Notes under the pieces: generated by a model | The model's database searches: none | The model's input: the letters and a program-made list of their open reading frames with translations, nothing else | Told to the model about the DNA's origin: nothing | Made by a program: the position numbers and the translations under genes | Part shown: piece by piece, positions 6,778 through 15,384 of the stretch | How positions within the stretch are numbered: the stretch's first letter is position 1 | Layout of the letters: each line of letters begins with the position of its first letter | Source: an uncultured Prevotellaceae bacterium | Lineage (GTDB): Bacteria > Bacteroidota > Bacteroidia > Bacteroidales > Muribaculaceae | DNA length: 22,591 bases | Direction of reading: 5' to 3' | Assembly (NCBI GenBank): GCA_945983195.1 | Contig: CAMFSS010000008.1 | Span: forward strand, 1-22,591

Positions 6778-8106
6778 ATGCACATATCGAGAAATTTGCA
6801 CCGCCTGGCTGCCGGCTGGGTGGTGCTTTGCGTGTTTTCTCTCTCCTCACAGACCACCGAACTCAACGACGAGCTTAACCGCCTTTTCGCTATCGCCGAG
6901 AGCAACAATTCATCTATTCGCACCGAAGCAATTGCCACGCAGAAGGCGCAAAGCGACGTGAAGGCTGCCCGCAGCGAGAGGCTTCCCGACATCAATACAT
7001 CGCTCACACTGTCGTACATCGGCGATGGACAGCTATGGAACCGAAGTTTCGGCGAATACACAAAAGCCGATATGCCCCACTTCGGCAATTCGTTCTCTCT
7101 GAGCGTGCGCCAGCCTATCTATACCGGTGGGGCGATAACCGGTGGAATCCGTGCCGCCGAACTGTCGGCAGGAATGGCAAAACTCAATGAAGTGCAGACG
7201 CGGAGCAACGTGCGCCTGCAACTCACAGCCCTATTCCTGCAACGTCATTGCCTTGAAAATTCTGCCGAAGTGCTGCGACGCAACATCGCTCTTGCCGACA
7301 CGCTAATCAGGCTCACTTCCGACCGGCGCAATGAGGGTGTGGCTCTGAAAAACGACATCACTCGCTACGAACTGATGCGAAGCCAGATGGAGGTGAAACT
7401 CACTGCCGTCACCAATGGCATAAGCATCATCGAGCGTGATATGCTCACGGCAGCGGGCGTGACCGACCGAAATTCCCTGCAATGGAACCGGCTCGACAAC
7501 GAGGCTTTCACGATTGCCGACTCACACACCGAAGACTACTGGCAGCAGCTTGCCGAGGCGGGCAACACAAGCATTCGCCAATCGGCTGTCATGCAGCAGC
7601 TAAGCGTGCAGAAGGAGAAAATCGCACGCTCGGCTTCGCTGCCAAAGGTGTCGCTTTTTGCCGAAAACAACCTCAACGGACCTATTCTCATCGAGGTGCC
7701 GCCAATCGACAGAAATTTCAACTTCTGGATGGCAGGCATAGCGGTGAGCTACGACATTTCTTCGCTCTACAAGAACAAGCGCAAAGTGCGCTCGGCTGAA
7801 ATTGCAACGCGACAGGTGGAGCAGCAGAGTGTGACAACGCGCGAGAATGTGGGCGACCGAGTGCATGCGGCATACATGAACCTGCTGACTGCCCAAAGCG
7901 ACCTGCAAACCCACCGTGTGAGCTGCCGACTTGCACAAGAGAACTACGAGGTGATTGCCAACCGTTACCGCGAGGGACTGGCACTTGTCACCGACATGAC
8001 CGATGCCGCCAATGTGCGCCTCGATGCCGAGCTGCAACTCGTAAACTCTCAAATCTCAGTGGCAAGTGCCTACTACCAACTGAAATACATCGCCGGCGAG
8101 CTGTAG
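6778..8106 (+). CDS. TolC-family outer-membrane efflux protein
   Basis: A 442-residue exported protein, close to the usual TolC/OEP length. ATG 6778 gives a standard signal peptide (basic MHISRNLHR, hydrophobic AAGWVVLCVFSLS) ending before about residue 26; the frame also has GTG 6700 and ATG 6742 or 6757, which would put an extra hydrophobic stretch ahead of it. Two OEP-type repeats are apparent, each with long heptad helices (SDVKAARSERLPDINTSL; later RSAEIATRQVEQQS and ANRYREGLALVTDMTDA) and strand segments such as FSLSVRQPIYTGG. It probably forms a trimeric tunnel through the outer membrane for the pump encoded directly downstream. The exported compound is unknown. Confidence 0.9.
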   Translation: MHISRNLHRLAAGWVVLCVFSLSSQTTELNDELNRLFAIAESNNSSIRTEAIATQKAQSDVKAARSERLPDINTSLTLSYIGDGQLWNRSFGEYTKADMPHFGNSFSLSVRQPIYTGGAITGGIRAAELSAGMAKLNEVQTRSNVRLQLTALFLQRHCLENSAEVLRRNIALADTLIRLTSDRRNEGVALKNDITRYELMRSQMEVKLTAVTNGISIIERDMLTAAGVTDRNSLQWNRLDNEAFTIADSHTEDYWQQLAEAGNTSIRQSAVMQQLSVQKEKIARSASLPKVSLFAENNLNGPILIEVPPIDRNFNFWMAGIAVSYDISSLYKNKRKVRSAEIATRQVEQQSVTTRENVGDRVHAAYMNLLTAQSDLQTHRVSCRLAQENYEVIANRYREGLALVTDMTDAANVRLDAELQLVNSQISVASAYYQLKYIAGEL

Positions 8107-8180
8107 ACAAGTGACAAGAAGCATTTACGGCACTGCCGACCCATACAACGCAATTTGAATTTTATTATAATGATAAACTT

Positions 8181-9209
8181 ATGAATAACAGAAAATTTGT
8201 TCAAATAGCCTATAATGCCATCATCGCGGTACTGATTGTAGCCGGTGTGGCACTTGTGATTAAGAATTTCGTGCACTTCGGCAACGTGGAGTTTACCGAC
8301 AACGCACGCATCGAGCAGCACATTACGCCTGTCAACACTCGCGTGCAGGGATACATCAAGGAGATTCGCTTCGAGGAGTATCAGCATGTGCATCGCGGCG
8401 ACACCCTTGTGGTGATTGAGGAGGCTGAGTACGTCTATGCCCTTGCCCAGGCGCGTGCCAACCTTGCCAACGCCGTAGCCGGCACCTCGGCCGGCACTGC
8501 CGGAATTGCTTCCACCACTGCCAATGTGGGCGCAACCGAGGCAAGCCTTGAAGAGATGCGTGTGAGCATGGAGAATGCCCGGCGCGAAGATGCTCGCTAC
8601 GAGGCTCTGCTCGCCAAAGGGGCTGTCACTCAGCAGCAATACGATGGCGTGCACACCGCTTTCCTTGCCGCTCAGGCTCGCTACCGCGCTATGGAGCAGA
8701 ACCGTCGGTCGGTAGGCTCGCGCGACACTGAACAGCGTCACCGCCTGTCGCAGTCGAAGGCTGTGATTGAGGCGGCACAAGCGGCTGTCGACCTCGCAGA
8801 GCTGCGTCTGTCGTACACCGTTATCACCGCCACTGCCGATGGTGTGGTAGGGCACAAGGATATTCACGTGGGGCAGCTTGTTCAGCCCGGACAGACGATG
8901 TGCAGCATCGTCGACAACTCCGAGCTGTGGGTGGTTGCCAACTATCGCGAAACGCAACTTCCTCGCATCGCCGTCGGTGCCAAGGTGCGCATTGAGGTCG
9001 ATGCTGTGCCCGATGTGGAATTTGAGGGCGAAGTGGAGCGAATCAGCAACGCCACCGGCGCAGCCTACTCAATGATACCGCAGGACAATGCCACAGGCAA
9101 CTTCGTGAAAGTGGAGCAGCGTGTGCCTGTGCGCATAAAGCTGCATCCGTGCGATGCTATGGGCCGCCTGCGTGCCGGAATGAATGTGGAATGTGAAGTG
9201 GAATACTGA
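8181..9209 (+). CDS. HlyD/EmrA-family periplasmic adaptor
   Basis: A 342-residue membrane fusion protein. One N-terminal helix (about 9-28) anchors it in the inner membrane. It is followed by a first half of the biotinyl-lipoyl-like domain (VNTRVQGYIKEIRF), a helical hairpin (about 85-200, rich in Ala, Glu, Gln), the second lipoyl half (YTVITATADGVVGHK), and a beta-barrel domain (LWVVANYRETQL). The position of VEFTDNARIEQH before the lipoyl domain is typical of EmrA-type adaptors that work with MFS pumps. Its stop TGA shares one base with the start of the next gene (TGATG), which points to coupled translation. The gap to the TolC-like gene is 74 bp, with no clear promoter. Confidence 0.93.
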   Translation: MNNRKFVQIAYNAIIAVLIVAGVALVIKNFVHFGNVEFTDNARIEQHITPVNTRVQGYIKEIRFEEYQHVHRGDTLVVIEEAEYVYALAQARANLANAVAGTSAGTAGIASTTANVGATEASLEEMRVSMENARREDARYEALLAKGAVTQQQYDGVHTAFLAAQARYRAMEQNRRSVGSRDTEQRHRLSQSKAVIEAAQAAVDLAELRLSYTVITATADGVVGHKDIHVGQLVQPGQTMCSIVDNSELWVVANYRETQLPRIAVGAKVRIEVDAVPDVEFEGEVERISNATGAAYSMIPQDNATGNFVKVEQRVPVRIKLHPCDAMGRLRAGMNVECEVEY

Positions 9210-10813
9210 TGAGCTACGAAATACCGAAATTTGCAATGCCGATGTTCCACGATTGGGTGCCCCGTGCTATCCGACCGTGGCTCTACGTGCTCACCGCATT
9301 CTGCTTCCAGTTTAGCAGCGGAGTCTATCTCGGTGCAATGAACGACATGATTGGCGAGCATGCGTGGATGCGCGAAGATGTGACCATGCTGCTCTACTGC
9401 TCCCTTGCCGGAATGGCGGTGTGGTTCCCCGTGCTTTTCCGCATGAAGTTCCACTTCACCAACAAGACGCTTATCCTTGCTTCGGCAGTGACCGTGGCGG
9501 CGTGCAACCTGCTCACCATGCACCGCCTGCCGCTTCCGGCAATGGCTCTGCTATGCATAGTGAGCGGTATGGCGAAAATACAGGGAACTTTCGAGTGTAT
9601 GTCGAGCATACAGCCGTGGATTACGCCCCGGCGCAATTTCGGCGTATTCTTCCCGGTGCTCCACATCATTCTTCTCACTGCTATTGAGGTGACGGGATTC
9701 CTCTCGGCTGCTTTCGCCTTCTATCAGCACTGGACGATGATGCACTGGTTCATCATCGGGCTGATGATGCTCGTGATTCTGCTGCAAGTGACGCTCACAC
9801 GGCCGTTCTGCCCCATGCCGCCCGAAAAGCGTGTGCCGCTGAAGGGTATCGACTGGCAGGGCGGTGCTCTGTGGCTACTGTTCTGGCTCTCGGTGGCATG
9901 GGTGCTCAATTATGGCGACTGGAAGGACTGGTATCACTCCACCGACGTGTGGGTGATGACGGCAGTTGCCTGCCTGTCGCTCGCCGCAGTGATGATGAGG
10001 ATGCGCCTGCACCCTTCGCCCTACATATCGCCCAAGATTGTGCGCTACCGCTACATGCGCCCCATCATCTTCTTCATGGTGCTCTTTGAGTGCATCATAT
10101 CGGTGGAACACGTGCTCGAAATGATTTACTACGAGGAGGTGATGAAATATTCCGACCTCACCTACGAGACTCTCAACCAATGGTCGCTTATCGGCATCTA
10201 TGCCGGCTGCCTATTCTCGCTCGGCTGGCTTAAAGTGATGCAGTGGAGCCAATACAGGCTCATTGGGATAGGCATGGTGTTCCTGTGCCTCTACTGCATG
10301 GGGTTCTATTTCCTTGTCAACAGTGAAATAGGCTACTATCAGCTCGTACCGCCGCTCATTGCTCGCGGATTCGGCTATGCCGTGCTGTGCATAGCATTCA
10401 TGTGGTGCTTGCAGCAGGTGATGTCGTTCGAGCACTTCTTCCAGGCTTTGAGCATATTCAATTTCCTGCACATGTTTGGCGGTGGAGTGATAGGTGCTGC
10501 AATACTCTCGCAGGGCGTGGGCTACTACGTAGGCGACGGTTTTGCTCGCCTCACCGGCTACATCAATCCGGTGGCTTGGAGCAGCCTCGGTGCACCGATT
10601 GAGGCGCTCGGAGTGCAGATGGAGGGTATGGTGACCGACTTGCTTGCACAGACGGTGAAAATACTCTACGGCTGGACCATCTATGCCACTCTCGCATTCA
10701 TTGCAATATTCCTGCTTCTCGACCGTCACGGCGTGCGTCATCGCATCAAGCGTATGCCTTCGTGGGCAACTGTCGGGGCTTGGACGCTGAGCCGCTTCCT
10801 CCGCAAGCATTAG
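9209..10813 (+). CDS. MFS efflux transporter, EmrB/DHA2-like
   Basis: A 534-residue, highly hydrophobic inner-membrane protein whose size and helix count (about 14) fit the DHA2 drug:proton antiporter group. Recognisable pieces include FQFSSGVYLGAMNDMIG in the first helix region, a central cytoplasmic loop after LTRPFCPMPPEKRVPLKG and a basic C-terminus (RIKRMPSWATVGAWTL). The usual MFS motif A is weak, as in other diverged Bacteroidetes EmrB proteins, so the DHA2 label rests mainly on length, helix pattern and its EmrA-type neighbour. With the two genes upstream it completes a tripartite pump. No TetR or MarR regulator lies next to it. Substrate unknown. Confidence 0.85.
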   Translation: MSYEIPKFAMPMFHDWVPRAIRPWLYVLTAFCFQFSSGVYLGAMNDMIGEHAWMREDVTMLLYCSLAGMAVWFPVLFRMKFHFTNKTLILASAVTVAACNLLTMHRLPLPAMALLCIVSGMAKIQGTFECMSSIQPWITPRRNFGVFFPVLHIILLTAIEVTGFLSAAFAFYQHWTMMHWFIIGLMMLVILLQVTLTRPFCPMPPEKRVPLKGIDWQGGALWLLFWLSVAWVLNYGDWKDWYHSTDVWVMTAVACLSLAAVMMRMRLHPSPYISPKIVRYRYMRPIIFFMVLFECIISVEHVLEMIYYEEVMKYSDLTYETLNQWSLIGIYAGCLFSLGWLKVMQWSQYRLIGIGMVFLCLYCMGFYFLVNSEIGYYQLVPPLIARGFGYAVLCIAFMWCLQQVMSFEHFFQALSIFNFLHMFGGGVIGAAILSQGVGYYVGDGFARLTGYINPVAWSSLGAPIEALGVQMEGMVTDLLAQTVKILYGWTIYATLAFIAIFLLLDRHGVRHRIKRMPSWATVGAWTLSRFLRKH

Positions 10814-10853
10814 CGGCAAATTGCAGCATCAGCAGCCTGAAACATACAGTAAA

Positions 10854-10888
10854 GAGGGCATATCACGCAAACGCGTCGATATGCCCTC
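10854..10888. terminator. Bidirectional hairpin terminator between convergent genes
   Basis: GAGGGCATATC (10854-10864) pairs perfectly with GATATGCCCTC (10878-10888), and ACGC/GCGT extends the stem inside with one bulged C and an AAAC loop. The stem lies between the convergent MFS and CoA-transferase genes. T-runs are short on both sides (CTTT on the minus strand), so termination strength is uncertain. Confidence 0.75.
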
Positions 10889-10915
10889 CACACTATTTGA
10901 TTAAGCTATTGGGTG

Positions 10916-12409
10916 TCAGCAGAACTTGCCGAAATCGGTCTTCTTCATGTCGCCTTCAGCGAGGAATGTCTCGTGGAATGCGAGAGCCGCCTTGAGCGTG
11001 TGCGGTGTCTGGCCGCCCTTGCCCATATTGAGATACTCACGCAGCAGCGGACGGTAGTCCGGGTGTGCGCAGTTCTCGATGACGGTGTGTGCACGCTGCA
11101 CCGGGTCTTTGCCGCGAAGGTCGGCAACACCCTGCTCGGTGATAAGGATATCCACTGAGTGCTCGCTGTGGTCGAGGTGCGACACCATAGGCACAATGGC
11201 ACTGATGAGTCCGCCCTTGGCAACCGACGGACAACTGAAAATCGAAATGTAGGCATTGCGGGTGAAGTCGCCCGAACCGCCGATTCCGTTCATCATCTTG
11301 GTGCCGGTGACGTGGGTGGAGTTGATATTGCCGAAGATGTCGGCCTCAAGCGCGGTGTTCATGGTGATTACACCAAGTCGGCGCACAATTTCGGGGCTGT
11401 TGGATATTTCGCCCGGACGCATCACCACCTTGTCGTGGAATTTGTCGATATTCTCGAAGAACTCTGCCATTGTCGGCTTCGAGAACGTCATGGAGCAGGT
11501 GCTGGCGAAGCGGCACTTGCCCGACTTGATGAGGTTGAGCACAGAGTCCTGAATTACCTCGGTGTACATGTCGAATGCCGGGATATGCGGATTCACGTCG
11601 AGTCCTGCAAGCACTGCATTTGCCACATTTCCCACGCCCGACTGGAGCGGCAGGAATGTCGACGGAATGCGCCCGGCCTTAAGCTCGGCAGTGAGGAAGT
11701 TGCACACATTGTCGGCAATCATCATTGTAGTCTCGTCGGCAGGCGAGAATGCGGCACCGCCGTCGGGGTGGTTGGTCTTTACTACGCCTATCACCTTTGC
11801 CGGGTCGATTTTCAGTGTTGGCACACCGGCACGGTCGCTTGCCTTGTAGATAGGTATCTCGCGACGTTAAGGATGATCGAGTGGTATATACACATCGTGC
11901 AAGCCGAAAATCTTAGGATTGAGAGCCTCATTAAGCTCAATAATCACCTTCTCGGCCATAGTTGCGTAGGTTGGGGCATTGCCCAAGCCGGTACCGAGTA
12001 CTATCTCGCCGTCGTCGCTGATGCTCTGCACCTCAAGGATAGCCACATCGAGCTTCCCGAAAGTGCCGTAGCGCAGCTTCTGCGCGATTTCCGAGAGGTG
12101 AAGGTCGAAGTAGTGTGCTGTGTGGCTGTTGGCAGCCTTGCGCATGTCGGGGCACGACTGGTAGGGGGTGCGCATGTTGATGGCATTGGCACGGGCAAGT
12201 TCTCCATCGACAAAGTCGTTGGTCGATGCTCCTGTGAACATGTTGATTTTGAATTCGCGGCCTTCCTCATGCTCTTTCTTGGCAATTGCGGCAAGAGCCA
12301 CGGTCACATCTTTAGGCGTACCGCTTGCGGTGAAGCCCGAAAAGCCCACATTGAAGCCATTCTTGATGTGCAGGGCGGCTTCGTGTGCCGTTAAGATAGG
12401 AAATTTCAT
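10916..12409 (-). pseudogene. Succinate/acetate CoA-transferase (acetyl-CoA hydrolase family), interrupted by in-frame TAA
   Basis: Read through, this is a 497-codon gene of normal length for the acetyl-CoA hydrolase/transferase family, which moves CoA between acetate and succinate (and propionate) in Bacteroidales fermentation. The N-terminal part has VGFSGFTASGTPKDV and FTGASTNDFVDGELARA. The C-terminal part has the active-site glutamate region NTALEADIFGNINSTH, then GGSGDFTRNAY. The frame is broken once, by TAA at 11869-11867 after residue 180, between IPLDHP and RREIPIYKASDRAG; both halves are in the same frame, so this is a nonsense change, not a frameshift. Everything else looks conserved, suggesting a very recent lesion or a base-call error. 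ATG 12430 is an alternative start; a GTG at 11824 could start a C-terminal fragment, but each piece alone should be inactive. Confidence 0.85.
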
Positions 12410-12514
12410 AGCTTGTTTCTGTTTTTTCATCTTTATTTGCCATTCTCCACACCTGATAGGGAGGGGAAAAGGCATGTTGATATATAATATTATTGTTACT
12501 TTCTCGCGATTTGT

Positions 12515-12892
12515 TCAGAACTTGGTTTTCAGTATCTCGTGCGCTATCACAGCACGCCGCCAGTCGGTTGCGGCAGGCACATCGGGGTGCGGCTCAGCGT
12601 AGACGTCTTCATCATCGATGGGTGGCACTATCGAGTGGACACCCTCCTGCTCAGGCGTAACGGGTATGTAAGGTGCCTTGGGCAAATCAAGTGTTCCCGG
12701 CTTAGGGCGTGACTTGCGTTTCTTCTCCTGCAAGGCGGCAAAGACCGGTGAGCGGGGCAGCCATTCCTCCACATTGGGCGGCACGGCAACTGCGCGTCGC
12801 GGAGTTGCACTGTCGGTCTTTTTCTGCTTCTTGAATGAGCTTAGCAGAATCGCAATTATCACCACTATCAGGACGATGGTCTTGAAAATCAT
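12515..12892 (-). CDS. Membrane-anchored small protein of unknown function
   Basis: A 125-residue protein. Residues 3-19 (FKTIVLIVVIIAILLSS) form one membrane helix, followed by a basic stretch (FKKQKK), a long Pro/Lys-rich disordered linker, an acidic patch (DDEDVYAEPH) and a short helical end, DWRRAVIAHEILKTKF. The C-terminal helix looks like the conserved part; I recall similar endings (of the type WRKAVIYSEIL) in Bacteroides hypothetical proteins, unverified. It is encoded upstream of the CoA-transferase on the same strand, with 105 bp between. Function is not known. Confidence 0.7.
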   Translation of the reverse strand: MIFKTIVLIVVIIAILLSSFKKQKKTDSATPRRAVAVPPNVEEWLPRSPVFAALQEKKRKSRPKPGTLDLPKAPYIPVTPEQEGVHSIVPPIDDEDVYAEPHPDVPAATDWRRAVIAHEILKTKF

Positions 12893-12965
12893 GTCATTCT
12901 TGATACTTCGTTATTATTTCAACCTCAAAATTACGAATAAAACGTGTATCAGCAAAGAAGTTTTG

Positions 12966-12973
12966 CAAAAATA
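12966..12973 (-). promoter_or_regulatory. Likely -7 element for the membrane-anchored protein gene
   Basis: On the minus strand TATTTTTG (12973-12966) matches the -7 consensus. The position 20 bp upstream reads ACTG, a poor -33. The predicted leader to ATG 12892 is about 65 nt. The rest of 12893-13069 holds no gene. Confidence 0.45.
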
Positions 12974-13069
12974 TTTCTTGACCGACTTATTATCAGTAAT
13001 TTCAACCAATTTCACGAATTAATGGTATATGTCAGAATGGAGCAGCCGTACACCCGGTGCTGAATGTGC

Positions 13070-15163
13070 CTATTGGCGCAATTGCTTTTCGAATGGGGTG
13101 AAATTGAAGTCGCGAGGTATGGTGATTGTTACGCTCCAGATATCCTGCTCTGCGTTGTCGGCATCCTGCTGCCGCGACACATTGAGCACAATCTTGTTGC
13201 GGTTGTAGTCGTTGAGAAGCTGAACAGTCTGTGTGACAACGCGCATTCCGGTGCCTGTGTTGTTGGTGTCAACCGATGCCGGCTGCTTGGGGCAGTTGTT
13301 CTCGACGATGATTCTCGTAGCGTTGCCGGCAATGCCCTGCACTGCAATGCGCAGCATCTTCTTGCCTTTCAGCGCACGCAAGCCGTGCTTCACCGCATTC
13401 TCCACGAATATCTGCACCATCATTGCAAGAATGGTGATTTCCGAAAGATTGAGTTGTGGGTCGAATTGCTTCTCAAACTGGAACTCATTGCCAAGCGATG
13501 GACGCTCATTGGCTATATAGGTGTCGATAAAGTCAATCTCCTCCGAGAGCTGCACCGTGTAGCGGTCGCATAGCTCAAGATTCTTGCGCATGAGCTGAAC
13601 AAGATTGTTGATGCCCTCATTGTTGGCAGCAAGCTCACGGTTGAGCACATTAAACACGAAGTGAGGCGATATGCGGTTGCGTATGTTGGCAAGACGCTGC
13701 GAGATGATGAGGTTGCGCAGCTTCATTTCATTCTCTATGCGGTGGCGGCGGCGCACCAGAATGTAGATTATGGTGACCGACACTATCACGATGACCGCAA
13801 TCAGCAGCATATATATTTGCACCTGCATGCGGTGCATGTCGTCGTCCTTCTGCGATATGATGAGGTTGGTGCGCAGATTGGTAGTGTCCTGCACATAGCG
13901 CATGTCGATTTCGGCGATTTGGTTGCGCACCGCGGCATTGTTGATAGAGTCGCTATAGTAGCGCGAGCGCGTGAGGCAGTGATAGGCACGTTGATAGTCG
14001 TGGCGCAAGTTGAAGTAGTGTTCCATGCGCTGATAGTGGAGTGCCAGATATTTCGGACCGGCAAAAAGAGAGTCGGCTGATGCACGGGCAAGATACCCCG
14101 ATGCAGCGGCAAGATTGTTGCGGCTCAGCTCAAGGTCGCCCATAAGGCTGTTGATGTAGAATCGCTTCGAAGCGTCGGCTGGCAGCAATTTGTACAGCCT
14201 CTGTGCACGGTTCAGATAGAACGATGCCGAATCGGTGTTGCCCATCATCAGCAGCACCTCGCCTAAGTTTACGTCGGCAATGAAGCGCGACTCGCGGCTG
14301 TCGAGTGCGTCAGCTATCTCCGACGCACTCTTGAACGACTTCAGGGCATCGGCATAGCGTTTCTGGAAATATAGGTTATTGCCATTCGACACATAGAAGT
14401 GATAGCGGCTGTAGGTGTCGATTTCGTGCGTCGTGTCGTTGTTGATGATTTGCTCTGCCCGGGCAAAATATTCGTTGGCATCGCGGTAGTTCTCAATGTC
14501 GGAGTAAACCTGTCCGAGTCCGCTGTAAATGCTCAGGTTCTCGTCGGTGACATGGAGCGAGTCGGCAAGCGCAAGGGCGCGGCGGTAGTAGCGCGAGGAA
14601 TTGCTGGCATCACCCTTGAGGCGGTAGGCATCGGCAAGGTTGACGCACACCGGGATAAGCTCCTTCAGCGAAGCCCAGGCGGAATGGAAAAGCACATTGT
14701 AGGCATTCTTGAAGCAAGTGATTGCCGAGTCGCGGTTGCCGTAGCAGTTCACGAGAATCACCGCAGTGTGGTTCCAGAAGAGCGACTGGAGCGAATAGAG
14801 TGCCTCCGATGCCTGAGCACTCTCGCAGAAGCGCCATGCATTGCTGCGCAGCGAGTCGACTCTCGGCATATCGCCGGTTACCACGCAGGCAATCGACTTG
14901 TACAGCTCAAGACGATAGTAGGCAATGCTGTCGGCAACACGGCTCTGTGCTAACGAAAGCTGGTCGTATGCTCTTTCAGGTTGGATATATAGAGAGTCAT
15001 ATTGCTGCCTCACTATTGAGTCGGCAAATGCAATGTCACTGTTCTTGATGTCATGCTTCTTTGTGCACGATGCAGTTGAGCCAATCGCATAGAGCAAAAT
15101 GGCTGTAAAAGTCAGCGGTATGAAAATGTGTGTTACATTCTGTAAATTCAATCGCATAGTCAA
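13070..15163 (-). CDS. TPR-containing sensor histidine kinase, LytS-type
   Basis: A 697-residue protein. It begins with a signal sequence and a possible lipobox (GSTASC, Cys33), followed by a periplasmic region of about 400 residues made of tetratricopeptide-like helices (for example LADAYRLKGDASNSSRYYRRALALA and EYFARAEQI). One membrane helix (about 448-470) precedes the kinase core. The His_kinase motif RISPHFVFN places the phospho-acceptor at His501; the N box is ENAVKHGL (Asn589) and the glycine box is NTGTGMRVV. Such proteins normally signal to a LytTR-type response regulator, but none is encoded next to it. ATG 15157 is an equally good start. The stimulus is unknown; kinase assignment is strong. 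Confidence 0.9.
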   Translation of the reverse strand: MTMRLNLQNVTHIFIPLTFTAILLYAIGSTASCTKKHDIKNSDIAFADSIVRQQYDSLYIQPERAYDQLSLAQSRVADSIAYYRLELYKSIACVVTGDMPRVDSLRSNAWRFCESAQASEALYSLQSLFWNHTAVILVNCYGNRDSAITCFKNAYNVLFHSAWASLKELIPVCVNLADAYRLKGDASNSSRYYRRALALADSLHVTDENLSIYSGLGQVYSDIENYRDANEYFARAEQIINNDTTHEIDTYSRYHFYVSNGNNLYFQKRYADALKSFKSASEIADALDSRESRFIADVNLGEVLLMMGNTDSASFYLNRAQRLYKLLPADASKRFYINSLMGDLELSRNNLAAASGYLARASADSLFAGPKYLALHYQRMEHYFNLRHDYQRAYHCLTRSRYYSDSINNAAVRNQIAEIDMRYVQDTTNLRTNLIISQKDDDMHRMQVQIYMLLIAVIVIVSVTIIYILVRRRHRIENEMKLRNLIISQRLANIRNRISPHFVFNVLNRELAANNEGINNLVQLMRKNLELCDRYTVQLSEEIDFIDTYIANERPSLGNEFQFEKQFDPQLNLSEITILAMMVQIFVENAVKHGLRALKGKKMLRIAVQGIAGNATRIIVENNCPKQPASVDTNNTGTGMRVVTQTVQLLNDYNRNKIVLNVSRQQDADNAEQDIWSVTITIPRDFNFTPFEKQLRQ

Positions 15164-15232
15164 TCATTGAAGGTTTGTGTATGTGTTATGTGTGTGTTAA
15201 GCATTCATACTATTTGTGCCCCAATCACATTG

Positions 15233-15264
15233 CAAATTTACAACAAAAATTACACATTTGCACA
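15233..15264 (-). promoter_or_regulatory. Probable promoter of the histidine kinase gene
   Basis: On the minus strand TAAATTTG (15240-15233) is a full -7 match; TGTG (15264-15261) is a one-mismatch -33 with a 20-bp spacer. The leader to the start codon would be about 65 nt. Confidence 0.55.
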
Positions 15265-15347
15265 CATTCTGTACAGAATTGTAATCCAATTATTCTTTTT
15301 TCATGGAATTAAACGCATGATTGTGCACGGCGTGTCCTTTTTATTGC

Positions 15348-15355
15348 TACCTTTG
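15348..15355 (+). promoter_or_regulatory. Likely -7 element of the mltG-like gene
   Basis: TACCTTTG fits TAnnTTTG. The upstream -33 is weak (TTGTG at 15321-15325, spacing 22-23 bp). Transcription would begin about 25 nt before ATG 15385. Confidence 0.45.
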
Positions 15356-15384
15356 CCGCATAGTTTTTTATAGCTTTTGCCGAA

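Noticed and set aside
8073..8957. Minus-strand open frame antisense to the HlyD-like gene
   Set aside because: Composition typical of a shadow frame; the plus-strand adaptor has all expected domains.
11867..11869. Stop codon recoding (selenocysteine or pyrrolysine)
   Set aside because: The codon is TAA; selenocysteine uses TGA and pyrrolysine TAG, and no associated structure or gene is visible.
11824..11870. Frameshift as the cause of the split CoA-transferase
   Set aside because: Both halves are in the same frame (start positions differ by a multiple of three) and the only defect is a TAA codon.
11159..12394. Long plus-strand open frame (411 codons) antisense to the CoA-transferase gene
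   Set aside because: It is a frame shadow: the composition is rich in His, Val, Gly and Cys with no recognisable domain, while the opposite strand encodes an intact family apart from one stop.
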